Positions 27,624 through 36,330 of a stretch of DNA of 64,000 nt are shown here, piece after piece. The notes beneath the pieces were generated by a model. The model was not told the origin of the DNA and did not search any database. It worked only from the letters and a program-made list of their open reading frames with translations. Where the stretch lies: contig NZ_JAFBES010000001.1 of the NCBI RefSeq assembly GCF_016908875.1, forward strand, positions 124,001-188,000, written 5' to 3'. This stretch comes from Bacillus ectoiniformans. Its GTDB lineage: Bacteria; Bacillota; Bacilli; Bacillales; Domibacillaceae. Each line of letters opens with the position of its first letter. Within the stretch, counting starts at the first letter, position 1. A program made the translations under genes and the position numbers.

Positions 27624-29246
27624 TTACAAATGAATAATTTGGTGTTCTCCGGTAAATTGATAATCTAGATTTATAAGATCGTCCATAAAGGCTGAACCAT
27701 ACTTGTTTAAATAATAGTAAATATTCCACGTTCTCTCTTGTGGTCCGCCATTAGGCCTTAAGGCATTTTGTATTCTCGCATAACGATTTAATACAGATTC
27801 ATGCTGCTCTTTAAGCAATTGATCTGTTTTGTCTTGTAAATAGTTGAGCTGATTTAAATGAAAATCCATATTCTTTTCGATGATAGGAGCTAAACCTCTA
27901 TGCAGCCCCTTTGCACGCTCTTCTATTTCTGCATATTGTTTTTCTAAAGTCTCCTTCAAAGACTCAATCATTTCATGAAAATGTTCATCTTTAACAGTAA
28001 GCCAAAATTCATGTTTCTCTTTTTCTACTCCATTTATAAGTGCAGAATCGAGTGACAGGTTCATGCGGTCAAGCTCTCTTTTAACAGGTCTCTCTACCAC
28101 AGTCATATTTAACCGCGCTTCAATCGGAGGAATCTTCATATCGAATAGTTCAAATGCTTTTTGAAGCTCTGCCCAATAAGCTATTTCACCTGGACCTGCG
28201 ATAAAAGCCAATGTAGGAAACAGCCACTCCTGCATCAGCGGACGAGTTACCACATTGTTGCTGAATAGTTCAGGCGATTCATCTAGCAAATGTCCCAGCT
28301 CTTCTTTCGTATAACTGACTGTTCCTTGCTTATCTTTAAATACTCCCTGGTCATACTCAAGCAGCATCCGCTCCTGATCTTTATATATGAATAAATTGGC
28401 AGCTGCCCGAGACAGCTCGATGGCCGGCTTAAATTCGTAGCTTGCGATATTCTTTTGTGCCGTCAATACAGCATCCGTAATTTCTTCTGCATGATTCATT
28501 AATTCTTTAAAGAACGCGGATTCGAGTTTTCTTAAAGGAGGGTAGGCAGCATCTATTAATAAAAGTCCATATTGCTGAAATAGAGAATGAATGAGTGCAC
28601 TGAAAAAACCGGTCACCGTTTGATGCTGGTCAATCGCTTCATAGATCGTTTCAAGCAATGGATTCGTGTGCTTGGTTTCTTCCATACCAGAAAAGATTTC
28701 CTCTACCCAACGCTTCATTTCATTCGGGTCAAATTCAATGTCCGATACCATTTTTTTCTCAAGAACTCGTTCAGGATATCCTTTCTTGACCATCTCGGTT
28801 CCTTCTTCTGCAAACACATGATTCACTTCAAGAAAATCATGATCTTCCCCTGCAATCCAGAAGACCGGGACCACAGGTATGTCGAGTTGCTTTTCTTGCT
28901 GTTTCGCTAAATGTATAATCGAAATGATTTTGTGGATTGTATATAGAGGTCCCGTTAGTAAACCTGCTTGCTGACCGCCAATGACAACAGCAGATCGTTC
29001 GTCTTTTAATTTTTGTATAGATTCATTAACTGCTTCTGACGCCGGAAATGCTTTCATATAAGAAGCCACACAATCAGCAAGAGGCTGTCTCATGAAATTT
29101 CTTTTTTTCAAATCCGCCACTCGATTTATATATAGATCTTTCTCTGCTAAATTATAGTGAAAGAATTCCGTCACTGGAGCTTCCTGCTTCGTATACTGAG
29201 AAGCAAAACGGTTAATAGCAGGAACAAAAAGGCGTTCCAATTGCAT
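27624..29246 (-). CDS. bshC: Bacillithiol biosynthesis cysteine-adding enzyme BshC
   Basis: Final step of bacillithiol synthesis, adding cysteine to glucosaminyl-malate. The 540-residue length matches the family. Characteristic segments are VVIGGQQAGLLTGPLYTIHKI (start GGQQAGLLTGP, about 91-101), FWIAGEDHDFLEVNH, and LAFIAGPGEIAYWAELQKAF near 355. The C-terminal third is coiled coil. It sits between ylbQ and mraZ as in B. subtilis (yllA). Confidence 0.95.
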   Translation of the reverse strand: MQLERLFVPAINRFASQYTKQEAPVTEFFHYNLAEKDLYINRVADLKKRNFMRQPLADCVASYMKAFPASEAVNESIQKLKDERSAVVIGGQQAGLLTGPLYTIHKIISIIHLAKQQEKQLDIPVVPVFWIAGEDHDFLEVNHVFAEEGTEMVKKGYPERVLEKKMVSDIEFDPNEMKRWVEEIFSGMEETKHTNPLLETIYEAIDQHQTVTGFFSALIHSLFQQYGLLLIDAAYPPLRKLESAFFKELMNHAEEITDAVLTAQKNIASYEFKPAIELSRAAANLFIYKDQERMLLEYDQGVFKDKQGTVSYTKEELGHLLDESPELFSNNVVTRPLMQEWLFPTLAFIAGPGEIAYWAELQKAFELFDMKIPPIEARLNMTVVERPVKRELDRMNLSLDSALINGVEKEKHEFWLTVKDEHFHEMIESLKETLEKQYAEIEERAKGLHRGLAPIIEKNMDFHLNQLNYLQDKTDQLLKEQHESVLNRYARIQNALRPNGGPQERTWNIYYYLNKYGSAFMDDLINLDYQFTGEHQIIHL

Positions 29247-29285
29247 ATATGTACTTCCTTTCTGCGTGCATTTTATACTCTGTTG

Positions 29286-29294
29286 AGTATACCA
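29286..29294 (-). promoter_or_regulatory. Extended -10 promoter of bshC
   Basis: On the minus strand TGG-TATACT gives an extended -10 (TGnTATACT) about 40 bases before bshC. A weak -35-like TTTCCA lies 17 bases upstream. Confidence 0.45.
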
Positions 29295-29325
29295 TCTCTC
29301 TAAGGAAATGGAAAAACAATGTGCT

Positions 29326-30222
29326 CTAGCGTTCTATCTCCGCTTGCAGCCCGTTAATCATTAGATAGAGAGAATGTAAAAGGGGGGTGTTTATTTCCTT
29401 CTTCACAGCTTCTTCTAGAACGTAGCCTAATATGGCTTCAATTTCAGTTGGTCTCCCCTCTTCCATATCCTTCAGCATAGAGGATCGGTTGGCGGCAGTT
29501 TTTTTGCATATCTCAATGACAGCTTCAAATGCCTCCATCCTCTCTCCTTCATAGAAGACAGCTTCAAATTCACGAAAAGCCTGTTGAGCTAATGGAAAGA
29601 ACGAACGATTACTGATTAATTCCCCATTTGGAATTCGCAAAATAGCTGTTAATGGATTAATCACAGCATTGGCTGCCATTTTCTCTAAAAGCATGTCTCG
29701 AGCGTTTTCTTTATATATAAACGGAAAATGAGGCGGCACTTTTTGAAGAAAGACAGGCAGAATTGGCGAACCTCCCTTGAACAAGGCAATATTCGTCCTA
29801 TTCAGTCCGCTTAATCGAAAAGCTGTCTCCCCGACTCGCTGCACTCCATGCTCGACTGTCGAAACATAAATAGCAGAAAAAGAAAGGTCATGAAGCAATG
29901 AAAGATGTCCCATCCCATTTTGAAGAAAAACTAGGGGGGTCCGTCTTTCTATCTGATTCAGCTGAGAAAGAATATTTGCTAAATGATATTGTTTCACAGC
30001 GACAAACACAATGTCTAGTTCGCTTGAACCTAGTTCTTCAATAGGCCTTGCTTCTATTCTTATATTCCTCTCTTGTCCTTCAGCGATTTCTGTCACGCCA
30101 TCTCTCGAAATGGCTTCCGCCTGCTGCCTCGTTCGTGTAAACAACATAACTGAGAATTCTTCACTTAATCGTGTGGCATACAACATACCGATGGCGCCCC
30201 CGCCAATAACTCCTATTTTCAC
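29326..30222 (-). CDS. Ketopantoate reductase family protein (PanE/YlbQ type)
   Basis: NADPH-dependent reductase of the 2-dehydropantoate 2-reductase family, which forms D-pantoate for coenzyme A. 298 residues; N-terminal Rossmann motif GVIGGGAIGMLYA (about 3-15), the FVAVKQYHL segment near 70, QNGMGH near 100, and catalytic Lys/Asn region KMAANAVINPLTA at about 175 with E in the C-terminal helix. It is the ylbQ position of B. subtilis. A small AT hairpin, CACAAAAAAA/TTTTTTTGTG, lies upstream at 30240-30264. Confidence 0.88.
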   Translation of the reverse strand: MKIGVIGGGAIGMLYATRLSEEFSVMLFTRTRQQAEAISRDGVTEIAEGQERNIRIEARPIEELGSSELDIVFVAVKQYHLANILSQLNQIERRTPLVFLQNGMGHLSLLHDLSFSAIYVSTVEHGVQRVGETAFRLSGLNRTNIALFKGGSPILPVFLQKVPPHFPFIYKENARDMLLEKMAANAVINPLTAILRIPNGELISNRSFFPLAQQAFREFEAVFYEGERMEAFEAVIEICKKTAANRSSMLKDMEEGRPTEIEAILGYVLEEAVKKEINTPLLHSLYLMINGLQAEIER

Positions 30223-30410
30223 TGCATTCCCTCTCTTTCACAAAAAAACTCTATTTTTTTGTGGATTACACACAAAAATGAAAGCGTTATCAATCTAATA
30301 TTCATTTCTTCGATGTTCTATTATATAATGAAAATAAATTAAATAGGAAATAATTAAAATGTTTTGTATTTAGCATCTTGCTTTCAAACACCGAATAAGG
30401 GGGAACTATC

Positions 30411-30872
30411 ATGGCTTTAAAAGTAGAGAATTTAAAAATGAATTTTAAAACGATTGAAGAATTTAAATCGTTTAAAGAATATGGAATAGAAGAGTTATCC
30501 ATGCTTGAAGAACTTGAGATCACGATGGTGGAAGACAATTCATCTTCTCCTTTTTATGGCATCTATTATGGAGATAAGCTTGCAGCCCGTATGTGTTTAT
30601 ATGTAAAAAAAGACGCTGCCCTCCTGCTGCCCGATTACAGCGGTGATGAATATTTAGAGATCTGGAAGCTTGAGGTCCTGCCTCAATATCAAAATAAAGG
30701 ATTCGGCTTACTGTTAGTCGACTATGCTAAATCATTTGAATTGCCAATATTAACGAAACCGCGCGTAAAGTCCCATACTTTCTGGGAGAAAATTGGCTTT
30801 GCAAGCTTCAACGAAAACAGTTCTCGCCTGCTGTGGGATCCAGCAACAGTTAACACTCAAAAGATTGGTTAA
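30411..30872 (+). CDS. ylbP: GNAT family N-acetyltransferase YlbP
   Basis: 153-residue GNAT-fold protein. The acetyl-CoA-binding segment LEVLPQYQNKGFGLLLVDYA at about 88-105 has the R/Q-x-x-G-x-G/A pattern, with Q in place of the first Arg. The substrate is unknown. The start is preceded by AAGGGGGA. It matches YlbP by position beside ylbQ. A -10-like TATAAT lies at 30324-30329 with a poor -35. Confidence 0.85.
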   Translation: MALKVENLKMNFKTIEEFKSFKEYGIEELSMLEELEITMVEDNSSSPFYGIYYGDKLAARMCLYVKKDAALLLPDYSGDEYLEIWKLEVLPQYQNKGFGLLLVDYAKSFELPILTKPRVKSHTFWEKIGFASFNENSSRLLWDPATVNTQKIG

Positions 30873-30885
30873 GCGGCATACCTTT

Positions 30886-30918
30886 AAGACCTCCTGATGA
30901 AACGCCAGGAGGTCTTTT
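30886..30918. terminator. Bidirectional terminator between ylbP and the hydratase-like gene
   Basis: AAGACCTCCTG (30886-30896) pairs perfectly with CAGGAGGTCTT (30906-30916), followed by TT on the plus strand. The two flanking genes converge here. Confidence 0.8.
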
Positions 30919-30920
30919 GA

Positions 30921-31685
30921 TTATTTAGCGCTGCTTTTATTTAAAAATCGGTCAACCGCTTCGTGGTGAGCATCAGCTTCCCATAAAATCGCACATTGCC
31001 TTGTTTCCTTTTCCATCCGTTCTGCAATATTCGTTTCTTGCCATTTTCGAATCAGCATTTGTTTGTAGGCAGATAAAACCGTGCTGTGGATAGCCAGTTC
31101 TTCCTTTAAAAATTCTTCAGCTGCCTCATGATTCGCTTCGTTTACCACACGATTAATGAATCCAATAGATTCCAATTCCTCCGCCTTATGCACGTGAGCT
31201 GCAGTCAAAAGTTTTAACGCATCCCCATGAGCAATTCTTTCAAACAACAATGTTCCGCCTCCCCAGCCAGTAGTGATCGCCAGAGTTCCTTGAATAAACC
31301 CCATTTTCACTCCTGCTTTCGCGATACGGAAATCACAGGCTGTCGCAATTTCGCAGCCTCCTCCCACTGCTGTCCCATTAATAAGAGCTACTGTCGGCTT
31401 CGGCAAAGTAGCAAGTTCGTATAGGATATGCCCCATTTGCGAAAGCATGCTGTAGGCTTGTTCTTCTGTGCGCAATTCATGAAAAACAGATAGATCGCCG
31501 CCAGAACAAAAAGCTTGATCCCCCTCACCCGTGATAACCAGAGCCCGGACATCGTCTGCCTTCGCCTGTTTTAAAGCTTGCTTCAGCCCTTCCATGACAC
31601 CGAAATTGACTGCATTTCGCTTATCTTGTCTTGTAATCTTGAACTCCAGTATGCCATTATGTAATCGTTGAAGACTGTAATCCAT
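30921..31685 (-). CDS. Enoyl-CoA hydratase/isomerase (crotonase) family protein
   Basis: 254-residue crotonase-fold protein. I choose the ATG at 31685 because AAGGGGTGG precedes it at good spacing. The oxyanion-hole segments are present (FCSGGDLSVF near 59-68 and INGTAVGGGCEIATACD near 102-118). One catalytic glutamate is kept (E112), but the position of the second, usually in a G-Q-P-E motif, reads GFIQG (Q132). It may therefore be a dehydratase with altered mechanism, an isomerase, or another crotonase activity. It occupies the place of gerR/ylbO in B. subtilis. Confidence 0.88.
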   Translation of the reverse strand: MDYSLQRLHNGILEFKITRQDKRNAVNFGVMEGLKQALKQAKADDVRALVITGEGDQAFCSGGDLSVFHELRTEEQAYSMLSQMGHILYELATLPKPTVALINGTAVGGGCEIATACDFRIAKAGVKMGFIQGTLAITTGWGGGTLLFERIAHGDALKLLTAAHVHKAEELESIGFINRVVNEANHEAAEEFLKEELAIHSTVLSAYKQMLIRKWQETNIAERMEKETRQCAILWEADAHHEAVDRFLNKSSAK

Positions 31686-31740
31686 AGTTTCCACCCCTTT
31701 TTATTATTGTAGGGTACAACCCCGTGGACAACAATAGAAA

Positions 31741-31785
31741 ATATAAAAAACGCGAAGAGCCATGGCCTCTTCGCGTTTTTTATAT
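31741..31785. terminator. Strong hairpin terminator after rpmF
   Basis: Arms AAAAAACGCGAAGAG and CTCTTCGCGTTTTTT around a CCATGG-containing loop. It ends the ylbN-rpmF transcript on the minus strand. Confidence 0.85.
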
Positions 31786-31809
31786 TTAGGAGTATGTTCA
31801 TTGCAAAAA

Positions 31810-31983
31810 TTATTTGCTAACAACATCTTTTCCTTTATAAGTTCCACAAGCTTTACAAACACGGTGAGATAATTTCATTTCACCACAGTTTGAGCATGCT
31901 ACCATACCAGGTACTTGCAATTTGAAGTGAGTACGGCGTTTGTTCTTTTTAGTTGTTGATGTTCTTCTAAAAGGTACTGCCAT
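31810..31983 (-). CDS. rpmF: 50S ribosomal protein L32
   Basis: 57-residue ribosomal protein, bL32. The ATG at 31983 has AAGGAGGTG six bases upstream and gives the canonical [19 protein letters not shown] start. A zinc ribbon uses C30, C33, C43 and C46, the zinc-binding (C+) form. It follows ylbN in a two-gene operon with a perfect sigma-A promoter. Confidence 0.97.
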   Translation of the reverse strand: MAVPFRRTSTTKKNKRRTHFKLQVPGMVACSNCGEMKLSHRVCKACGTYKGKDVVSK

Positions 31984-32049
31984 TATTTCCACCTCCTTAA
32001 AGAGAATGTTAATATGTGAAGCCAGAGTTAGCTGGTACTTCTCGGGTTT

Positions 32050-32577
32050 TTACTTTTTCTTCTCATCAAAAAAGTCAGCAAGAGCCGCTAAGCGCGGATC
32101 AACCTTCTTCTCGCCTTCCTCTTTTGACAGCTGTTCTTCACTATGATACTCCCAGCCTTTACCTGATGGGGTTAAATGCTGATCAGCATCTTCACTGAAG
32201 ATTTGCATAGGTATTGCTAAAATAATTTCTTCTTCCATTGCTGGAGTAATATCAATGACATCACCTTCAACCTTATGAACGTCATCTCCATACTCACTGA
32301 ATAAAGAAGGCTTCAACAAATACGTTTCTGTCATTTGAACCTCAAAAGGATATGTTACATCCACTAATGTTCTTGAACAAGGCAAAATCATTTCACCCGA
32401 TACATTTAAATGAAAAGTAACCTTCTCCTGAGCAATATCCGCTCTTCCCGTCACATGGACTAAAGAAATATCACGGATCTCTGGTTCACGTTTCTTCAAA
32501 TGGCTCATATCTTCCATTTCATCCAGAACAAAATCTTTATCACGATATTTTTGCAGCTGAACAATTGACCATTTCAT
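32050..32577 (-). CDS. ylbN: YceD family protein YlbN (DUF177)
   Basis: 175-residue DUF177 protein. The family is linked to 23S rRNA/large-subunit maturation and almost always precedes rpmF, as here (66-base gap). The conserved SGEMILPCSRTLVDVTYPFE segment (from S at about residue 61; only one Cys of the usual motif) and the C-terminal DPRLAALADFFDEKKK are visible. It is expressed from the promoter at 32604-32632. Confidence 0.92.
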   Translation of the reverse strand: MKWSIVQLQKYRDKDFVLDEMEDMSHLKKREPEIRDISLVHVTGRADIAQEKVTFHLNVSGEMILPCSRTLVDVTYPFEVQMTETYLLKPSLFSEYGDDVHKVEGDVIDITPAMEEEIILAIPMQIFSEDADQHLTPSGKGWEYHSEEQLSKEEGEKKVDPRLAALADFFDEKKK

Positions 32578-32603
32578 ACTATCACCTCAAGGCAACAAAA
32601 GTA

Positions 32604-32632
32604 ATTATAGCTTTCACTCAAACGTTTGTCAA
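32604..32632 (-). promoter_or_regulatory. Consensus sigma-A promoter of ylbN-rpmF
   Basis: On the minus strand TTGACA (32632-32627), 17 bases, TATAAT (32609-32604). Both hexamers and spacing are perfect, fitting strong ribosomal-protein expression. Confidence 0.9.
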
Positions 32633-32649
32633 TATTTTTTCTTTACACC

Positions 32650-32771
32650 ACCGAAATGCAAATTCCGCTGTTCAGGAGCGACAGGCAAATAGGCAGACAC
32701 CAAAAAGGCGCTCTTTGCCTTTATGGTGGCTGATCTTTTGACCCGAGCTCCTAGCGGGATTTGCTAGACAC
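32650..32771 (-). repeat. Structured ~120-bp repeat, array 2 copy 1
   Basis: Reverse-orientation copy of the ftsZ-adjacent repeat. Outer arms GCAAATTCCGCT (32658-32669) and AGCGGGATTTGC (32753-32764) pair over 12 positions with one G-U wobble. The central hairpin pairs CACCAAAAAGGC with GCCTTTATGGTG around GCTCTTT. It ends about 18 bases from the -35 of the ylbN promoter. Confidence 0.85.
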
Positions 32772-32894
32772 CACCGAAAAGCAAAACGTGCTCGCTCAGG
32801 TGTGAAGGGCAAATAGGCTTTTACCCTCAAGGCGCTCTTTGCCTTTAGGGTAAAAGATCTTTTGTCCCAAGCACCTAACGGCTTTTGCTAGACA
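32772..32894 (-). repeat. Structured ~120-bp repeat, array 2 copy 2
   Basis: Tandem second copy. The central hairpin pairs CTTTTACCCTCAAGGC with GCCTTTAGGGTAAAAG, a third version of the stem (TTTACCC/GGGTAAA). Its 5' arm (minus strand GCAAAAGCCGTT) is exactly complementary to the 3' arm of copy 2 in the ftsZ array. Confidence 0.85.
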
Positions 32895-32936
32895 CCACCG
32901 AAAAGCAAATTCCGCTGTTCAGTCCCTCAGGCAAAC
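32895..32936 (-). repeat. Partial structured repeat, array 2 copy 3
   Basis: Only the 3' end of a unit is present (CACCGAAAAGCAAATTCCGCTGTTC on the plus strand, ending GGCAAA). The remainder has been lost, which suggests array erosion or recombination. Confidence 0.75.
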
Positions 32937-32968
32937 AACCAGGTGAATTGACAATTAACCATAGATAT

Positions 32969-32998
32969 CTGACAATAAAAGTGATTGCCGGATACTAT
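32969..32998 (+). promoter_or_regulatory. Candidate sigma-A promoter of ylbM
   Basis: CTGACA (32969-32974), 18 bases, TACTAT (32993-32998), 57 bases before the ylbM start. A consensus TTGACA at 32948-32953 lacks a good -10 partner. Confidence 0.45.
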
Positions 32999-33054
32999 GA
33001 CTAGATACTCGTTTTGTTTGGCATATCTAATAACTATAACAGAGGAACATACAA

Positions 33055-34266
33055 ATGAAAACAGTTGGTATCGTTGTTGAATACAATCCTTTTCATAACG
33101 GACATCATTACCATGTCCAAGAAGCTAAGAGACAGACAGGAGCAGATGTCGTGATCGCTGTCATGAGCGGACATTTTCTGCAGCGGGGCGAGCCCGCTCT
33201 TGTTCATAAATGGGCTCGGACAAAAATGGCTCTAGATCATGGGGCAGATCTCGTCGCTGAACTGCCTTATTATTTTTCGACACAAAAAGCTGAGGTGTTT
33301 TCTTTTGGTGCTATTTCTATTTTGCAGGAACTGTTTTGTGACACTTTTTGCTTTGGCTCAGAAGATGGGCGTATAGAACCTTTTATTGAGACCGAAAAAA
33401 AAATCCAAGCAGCATCCGCCTCATTAGAGCCTCTTATACACGCCTATATGAAAGAAGGCTATAGCTTTCCAAAAGCACAAACGTTAGCAAGAAACCAAGT
33501 ATTTTCTGAAGGGTTGCCTCTTGACTTATCACAGCCCAATAATATTCTCGGCTATCATTATGTTAAAGCAAATAACATGCTGAATGCCAACATGACACCT
33601 TATACTATTAAAAGACAAGCTGCCGATTACCACGAAACAGAATTAGGCAGTGGCACGATCGCGAGTGCGACAAGCATCCGCAAACAATTAATAAGCAGCG
33701 GCAGCGATCATGTAGAGCCGATTGCCGCCTATGTTCCCAAAGCAGTCTCTCAGCAGCTGCAAGATTACTTAACGACTTATCGTGTTTTTCATACTTGGGA
33801 GCGCTATTGGCCCTTTCTGCAATATCGCTTGATCACATCCACCCCTCAAGATCTGAGCCTAATCTATGAGGTAACAGAAGGGATTGAGCATCGTTTAAAG
33901 GAGGCCGCTCACCACTCGAAAAGCTTTAATGAATTCATGGAAGCAGTGAAAACAAAGCGTTATACATGGACGAGAATTCAGCGAATGCTTGTCCATATTT
34001 TAACGAATACTTCAAGGGAAGAGATGCTCGCCCGGTCGAAAGAAGTCGAGTTCATTCGACTGTTAGGCATGAATACAAAAGGAAGGAACTATCTTAATAC
34101 CATCAAGAAAGACTGCAGGCTTCCCATCATCTCTAAAGCATCAGCCCATAAGAAATTGCTTGCTCAAGATTTAAAAGCGACAGAAGTCTATGCACTTGGC
34201 CTTCCTCCACATTCTTACGATTCCCTTATGCTGAATGAATATAAACAATCTCCTATTATTAATTAA
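33055..34266 (+). CDS. ylbM: tRNA(Met) cytidine acetate ligase family protein (YlbM/TmcAL)
   Basis: 403-residue nucleotidyltransferase-like protein. TmcAL makes N4-acetylcytidine at the wobble base of elongator tRNA-Met using acetate and ATP. The HxGH-type motif VEYNPFHNGHHYHV lies at residues 8-21, followed by AVMSGHFLQRGEPA. A central conserved SATSIRKQL (about 207) is the second nucleotide-binding signature. It is divergent from ylbN across repeat array 2. Confidence 0.94.
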   Translation: MKTVGIVVEYNPFHNGHHYHVQEAKRQTGADVVIAVMSGHFLQRGEPALVHKWARTKMALDHGADLVAELPYYFSTQKAEVFSFGAISILQELFCDTFCFGSEDGRIEPFIETEKKIQAASASLEPLIHAYMKEGYSFPKAQTLARNQVFSEGLPLDLSQPNNILGYHYVKANNMLNANMTPYTIKRQAADYHETELGSGTIASATSIRKQLISSGSDHVEPIAAYVPKAVSQQLQDYLTTYRVFHTWERYWPFLQYRLITSTPQDLSLIYEVTEGIEHRLKEAAHHSKSFNEFMEAVKTKRYTWTRIQRMLVHILTNTSREEMLARSKEVEFIRLLGMNTKGRNYLNTIKKDCRLPIISKASAHKKLLAQDLKATEVYALGLPPHSYDSLMLNEYKQSPIIN

Positions 34267-34269
34267 TAA

Positions 34270-34311
34270 ATAAAATCTCCATTAAAGCCGGTGCTTTAAT
34301 GGAGATTTTTT
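34270..34311. terminator. Bidirectional terminator between ylbM and ylbL
   Basis: AAAATCTCCATTAAAGC and GCTTTAATGGAGATTTT form a perfect 17-bp stem with a 4-base loop, T-tracts on both strands; convergent genes. Confidence 0.9.
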
Positions 34312-35344
34312 AATTATTCATTAAGTAGGTTAATGCTTCGTTAAAGGTTTTAACAGGAACGATCTTCATGGATGTGCCTATTTCCTTCCCAGTTATAACT
34401 GCTTCCTGATAATTAGATTGAATGCCAGGAACTTTCTTTTTTATTTCCTCCGACAATTCATCATCAGGCGCTAGAAATATTTCAGCTCCAGCTTTGTCTG
34501 CCGCAACAATTTTTTGAGAGATTCCGCCAATTCTTCCGACGGTGCCATCAGGAGCAATCGTTCCAGTGCCTGCGATCTTTCTCCCGTTTGCAATATCCTC
34601 TTTTACCAGCTGATTATAAATCTCCAGACTGAACATTAATCCCGCTGAAGGTCCGCCAATGGTTTCTGTATGCAGCTTTACTTTAGGTTTGCTGATTAAT
34701 TCTCTGTCATCTGTTAAACTTATGCCGATTCCTGGCTTTGAATCTGTTTCAGTAAATTGTTTGAGTTTGATTTTCTGCTCATCTTCATCTTCGTCTCTGA
34801 CAAACTTGATCGCTACTTCTTCTCCAGGCTGTTTGCTTTTAATATATTCCGTAAACTGCTGGGAAGATTCAAATTCTTTTCCGTCAATTGCAATAATTCG
34901 GTCGCCTGCTTTTAGAATTTTTTCGGCAGGCATGTCCGGAAAGACATTCAGTATGTAAATTCCTTTATATAGTAATTCGTAAGGTTTTTTCGCTGCATCA
35001 AAAGCGACTGTAACCGCATTTTGCTGTGAATTATCCATTAAATACTTCTGTCTTACATTGTACTCTTCATCCGACTCATGGGGACTTCTGACATCATTTA
35101 CAGGCAAAATTTCTTCATAATCCCTAAAAGAAGCCAGTGCATAAGCAAAGATATTCGCCTGCCCCATTTTAATGGTTGTCAGCATTAATGTCCCCGGATC
35201 ATCGTCCCCTCCTGCCACTTCCACAATGGGATCTAGGTCATGGGCATCTCCAGGCTTCGTTACATAATAGGGCAATCGAATAAAAGTCGCTGCAATCATG
35301 ACCATTAATAAAATGACAGCAAATGGTGTCCATTTATTTCTCAT
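34310..35344 (-). CDS. ylbL: PDZ / Lon-type serine protease YlbL
   Basis: 344-residue membrane-anchored protease. One N-terminal helix (about 7-27), a PDZ domain at about 115-200 (IYILNVFPDMPAEKIL ... GDRIIAIDGKEF), and a C-terminal Lon-like protease domain with catalytic Ser in GGPSAGLMF (about 232) and Lys in GGISQKIVAADKAG (about 275). Such proteins cleave membrane or secreted regulators. It overlaps ylbK by 11 bases. Confidence 0.93.
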   Translation of the reverse strand: MRNKWTPFAVILLMVMIAATFIRLPYYVTKPGDAHDLDPIVEVAGGDDDPGTLMLTTIKMGQANIFAYALASFRDYEEILPVNDVRSPHESDEEYNVRQKYLMDNSQQNAVTVAFDAAKKPYELLYKGIYILNVFPDMPAEKILKAGDRIIAIDGKEFESSQQFTEYIKSKQPGEEVAIKFVRDEDEDEQKIKLKQFTETDSKPGIGISLTDDRELISKPKVKLHTETIGGPSAGLMFSLEIYNQLVKEDIANGRKIAGTGTIAPDGTVGRIGGISQKIVAADKAGAEIFLAPDDELSEEIKKKVPGIQSNYQEAVITGKEIGTSMKIVPVKTFNEALTYLMNN

Positions 35345-36128
35345 TCTGCTTCTCCTTCCAGCGGTTCATTTCCTCCAGTATATCCGGAATCATCTTTTCT
35401 GCTTCTATTTCCCCTGCTTTAATAATTTCTTCAATGTTAGTAAATGTCTTCGAACTATATTCATCTACCGATGGCCGAATCATGACATTCGAAGCCAAAT
35501 GGCGATTTTCAATAATTTCTAATTGTAATATATCGATACTTTGCATAATGACATCAAATATCGTCGAAATCTCTGCGTTCTTTTTCACCGATGATACGTC
35601 CACTCCAATGATAATATCCGCTCCCATATCCCTGACTACCGAAACAGGAACGCGGTCTATGACCCCTCCATCCACCAAAAGGCGGCCATTAATTTTTTCA
35701 GGAACGAAAATACCTGGAATTGCTATGCTCGCTCTTACAGCTTCTGCAATCGGGCCATCAGTAAAAATCACTTTCTCCGCCATTTTTATATCTGTCGCTA
35801 CTATGGCAATAGGAATAGCTAAATCTTCAATATTCTTTCCATGGGTGAACAATCTTATGAAATCTTTAATTCTTTTTCCAGAAATAAACCCCATTTTTGG
35901 AACAATAAAGTCAAGGAAATATTTCCTGCGAAAAGCTGTTGATAATTTATATAATTGATCCATATCATGGCCCATCGCATAGAAGCTGGCGACTAAGGAA
36001 CCCATGCTGCTGCCGGCAATCATATCGATAGGGATAGATGCTTCCTGCAGCTTCTTTAATACACCGATATGGGCAAAGCCTCTCGCTCCGCCAGAGCCTA
36101 AAGCAATTCCTATCTTCGGTCGCTCCAA
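35334..36128 (-). CDS. ylbK: Patatin-like phospholipase family protein YlbK
   Basis: 264-residue patatin-fold hydrolase. The oxyanion hole SGGARGFAHIG (about 11-21), the nucleophile GxSxG motif GSSMGS (about 39-44) and the catalytic Asp in VDGGVIDRVP (about 150) form the Ser-Asp dyad. Probable acyl hydrolase acting on membrane lipids; substrate not known. Translationally coupled to ylbL. Confidence 0.92.
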   Translation of the reverse strand: MERPKIGIALGSGGARGFAHIGVLKKLQEASIPIDMIAGSSMGSLVASFYAMGHDMDQLYKLSTAFRRKYFLDFIVPKMGFISGKRIKDFIRLFTHGKNIEDLAIPIAIVATDIKMAEKVIFTDGPIAEAVRASIAIPGIFVPEKINGRLLVDGGVIDRVPVSVVRDMGADIIIGVDVSSVKKNAEISTIFDVIMQSIDILQLEIIENRHLASNVMIRPSVDEYSSKTFTNIEEIIKAGEIEAEKMIPDILEEMNRWKEKQNEK

Positions 36129-36330
36129 TGTATTTCCCTCCGTCTCCGGTATTCTCTTTAAGGATATGGTCTATTTCATTTTTATATGAGTATATTGAAA
36201 TAAAGCCGGACAAGTTGATACCGGGAAATTAAATTAAAACGTTAAGCCTGTTACTAATATTGTACATGAATGCTGGTATGAATCCTAGCTTCAGTGCATG
36301 CCTACAGGGAGGATAAGGGGGATTGAAGGA

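Noticed and set aside
35323-35958. Plus-strand open frame of 211 codons opposite ylbK
   Set aside because: It is antisense to a clearly conserved patatin gene with active-site motifs; the plus frame has Ser/Ile-rich low-complexity composition typical of a shadow frame.
36129-36330. Sigma-E promoter for ylbJ
   Set aside because: A TAATATT -35-like sequence is present near 36255 but no acceptable -10 lies 13-14 bases away, so I do not call it despite the expected regulation.
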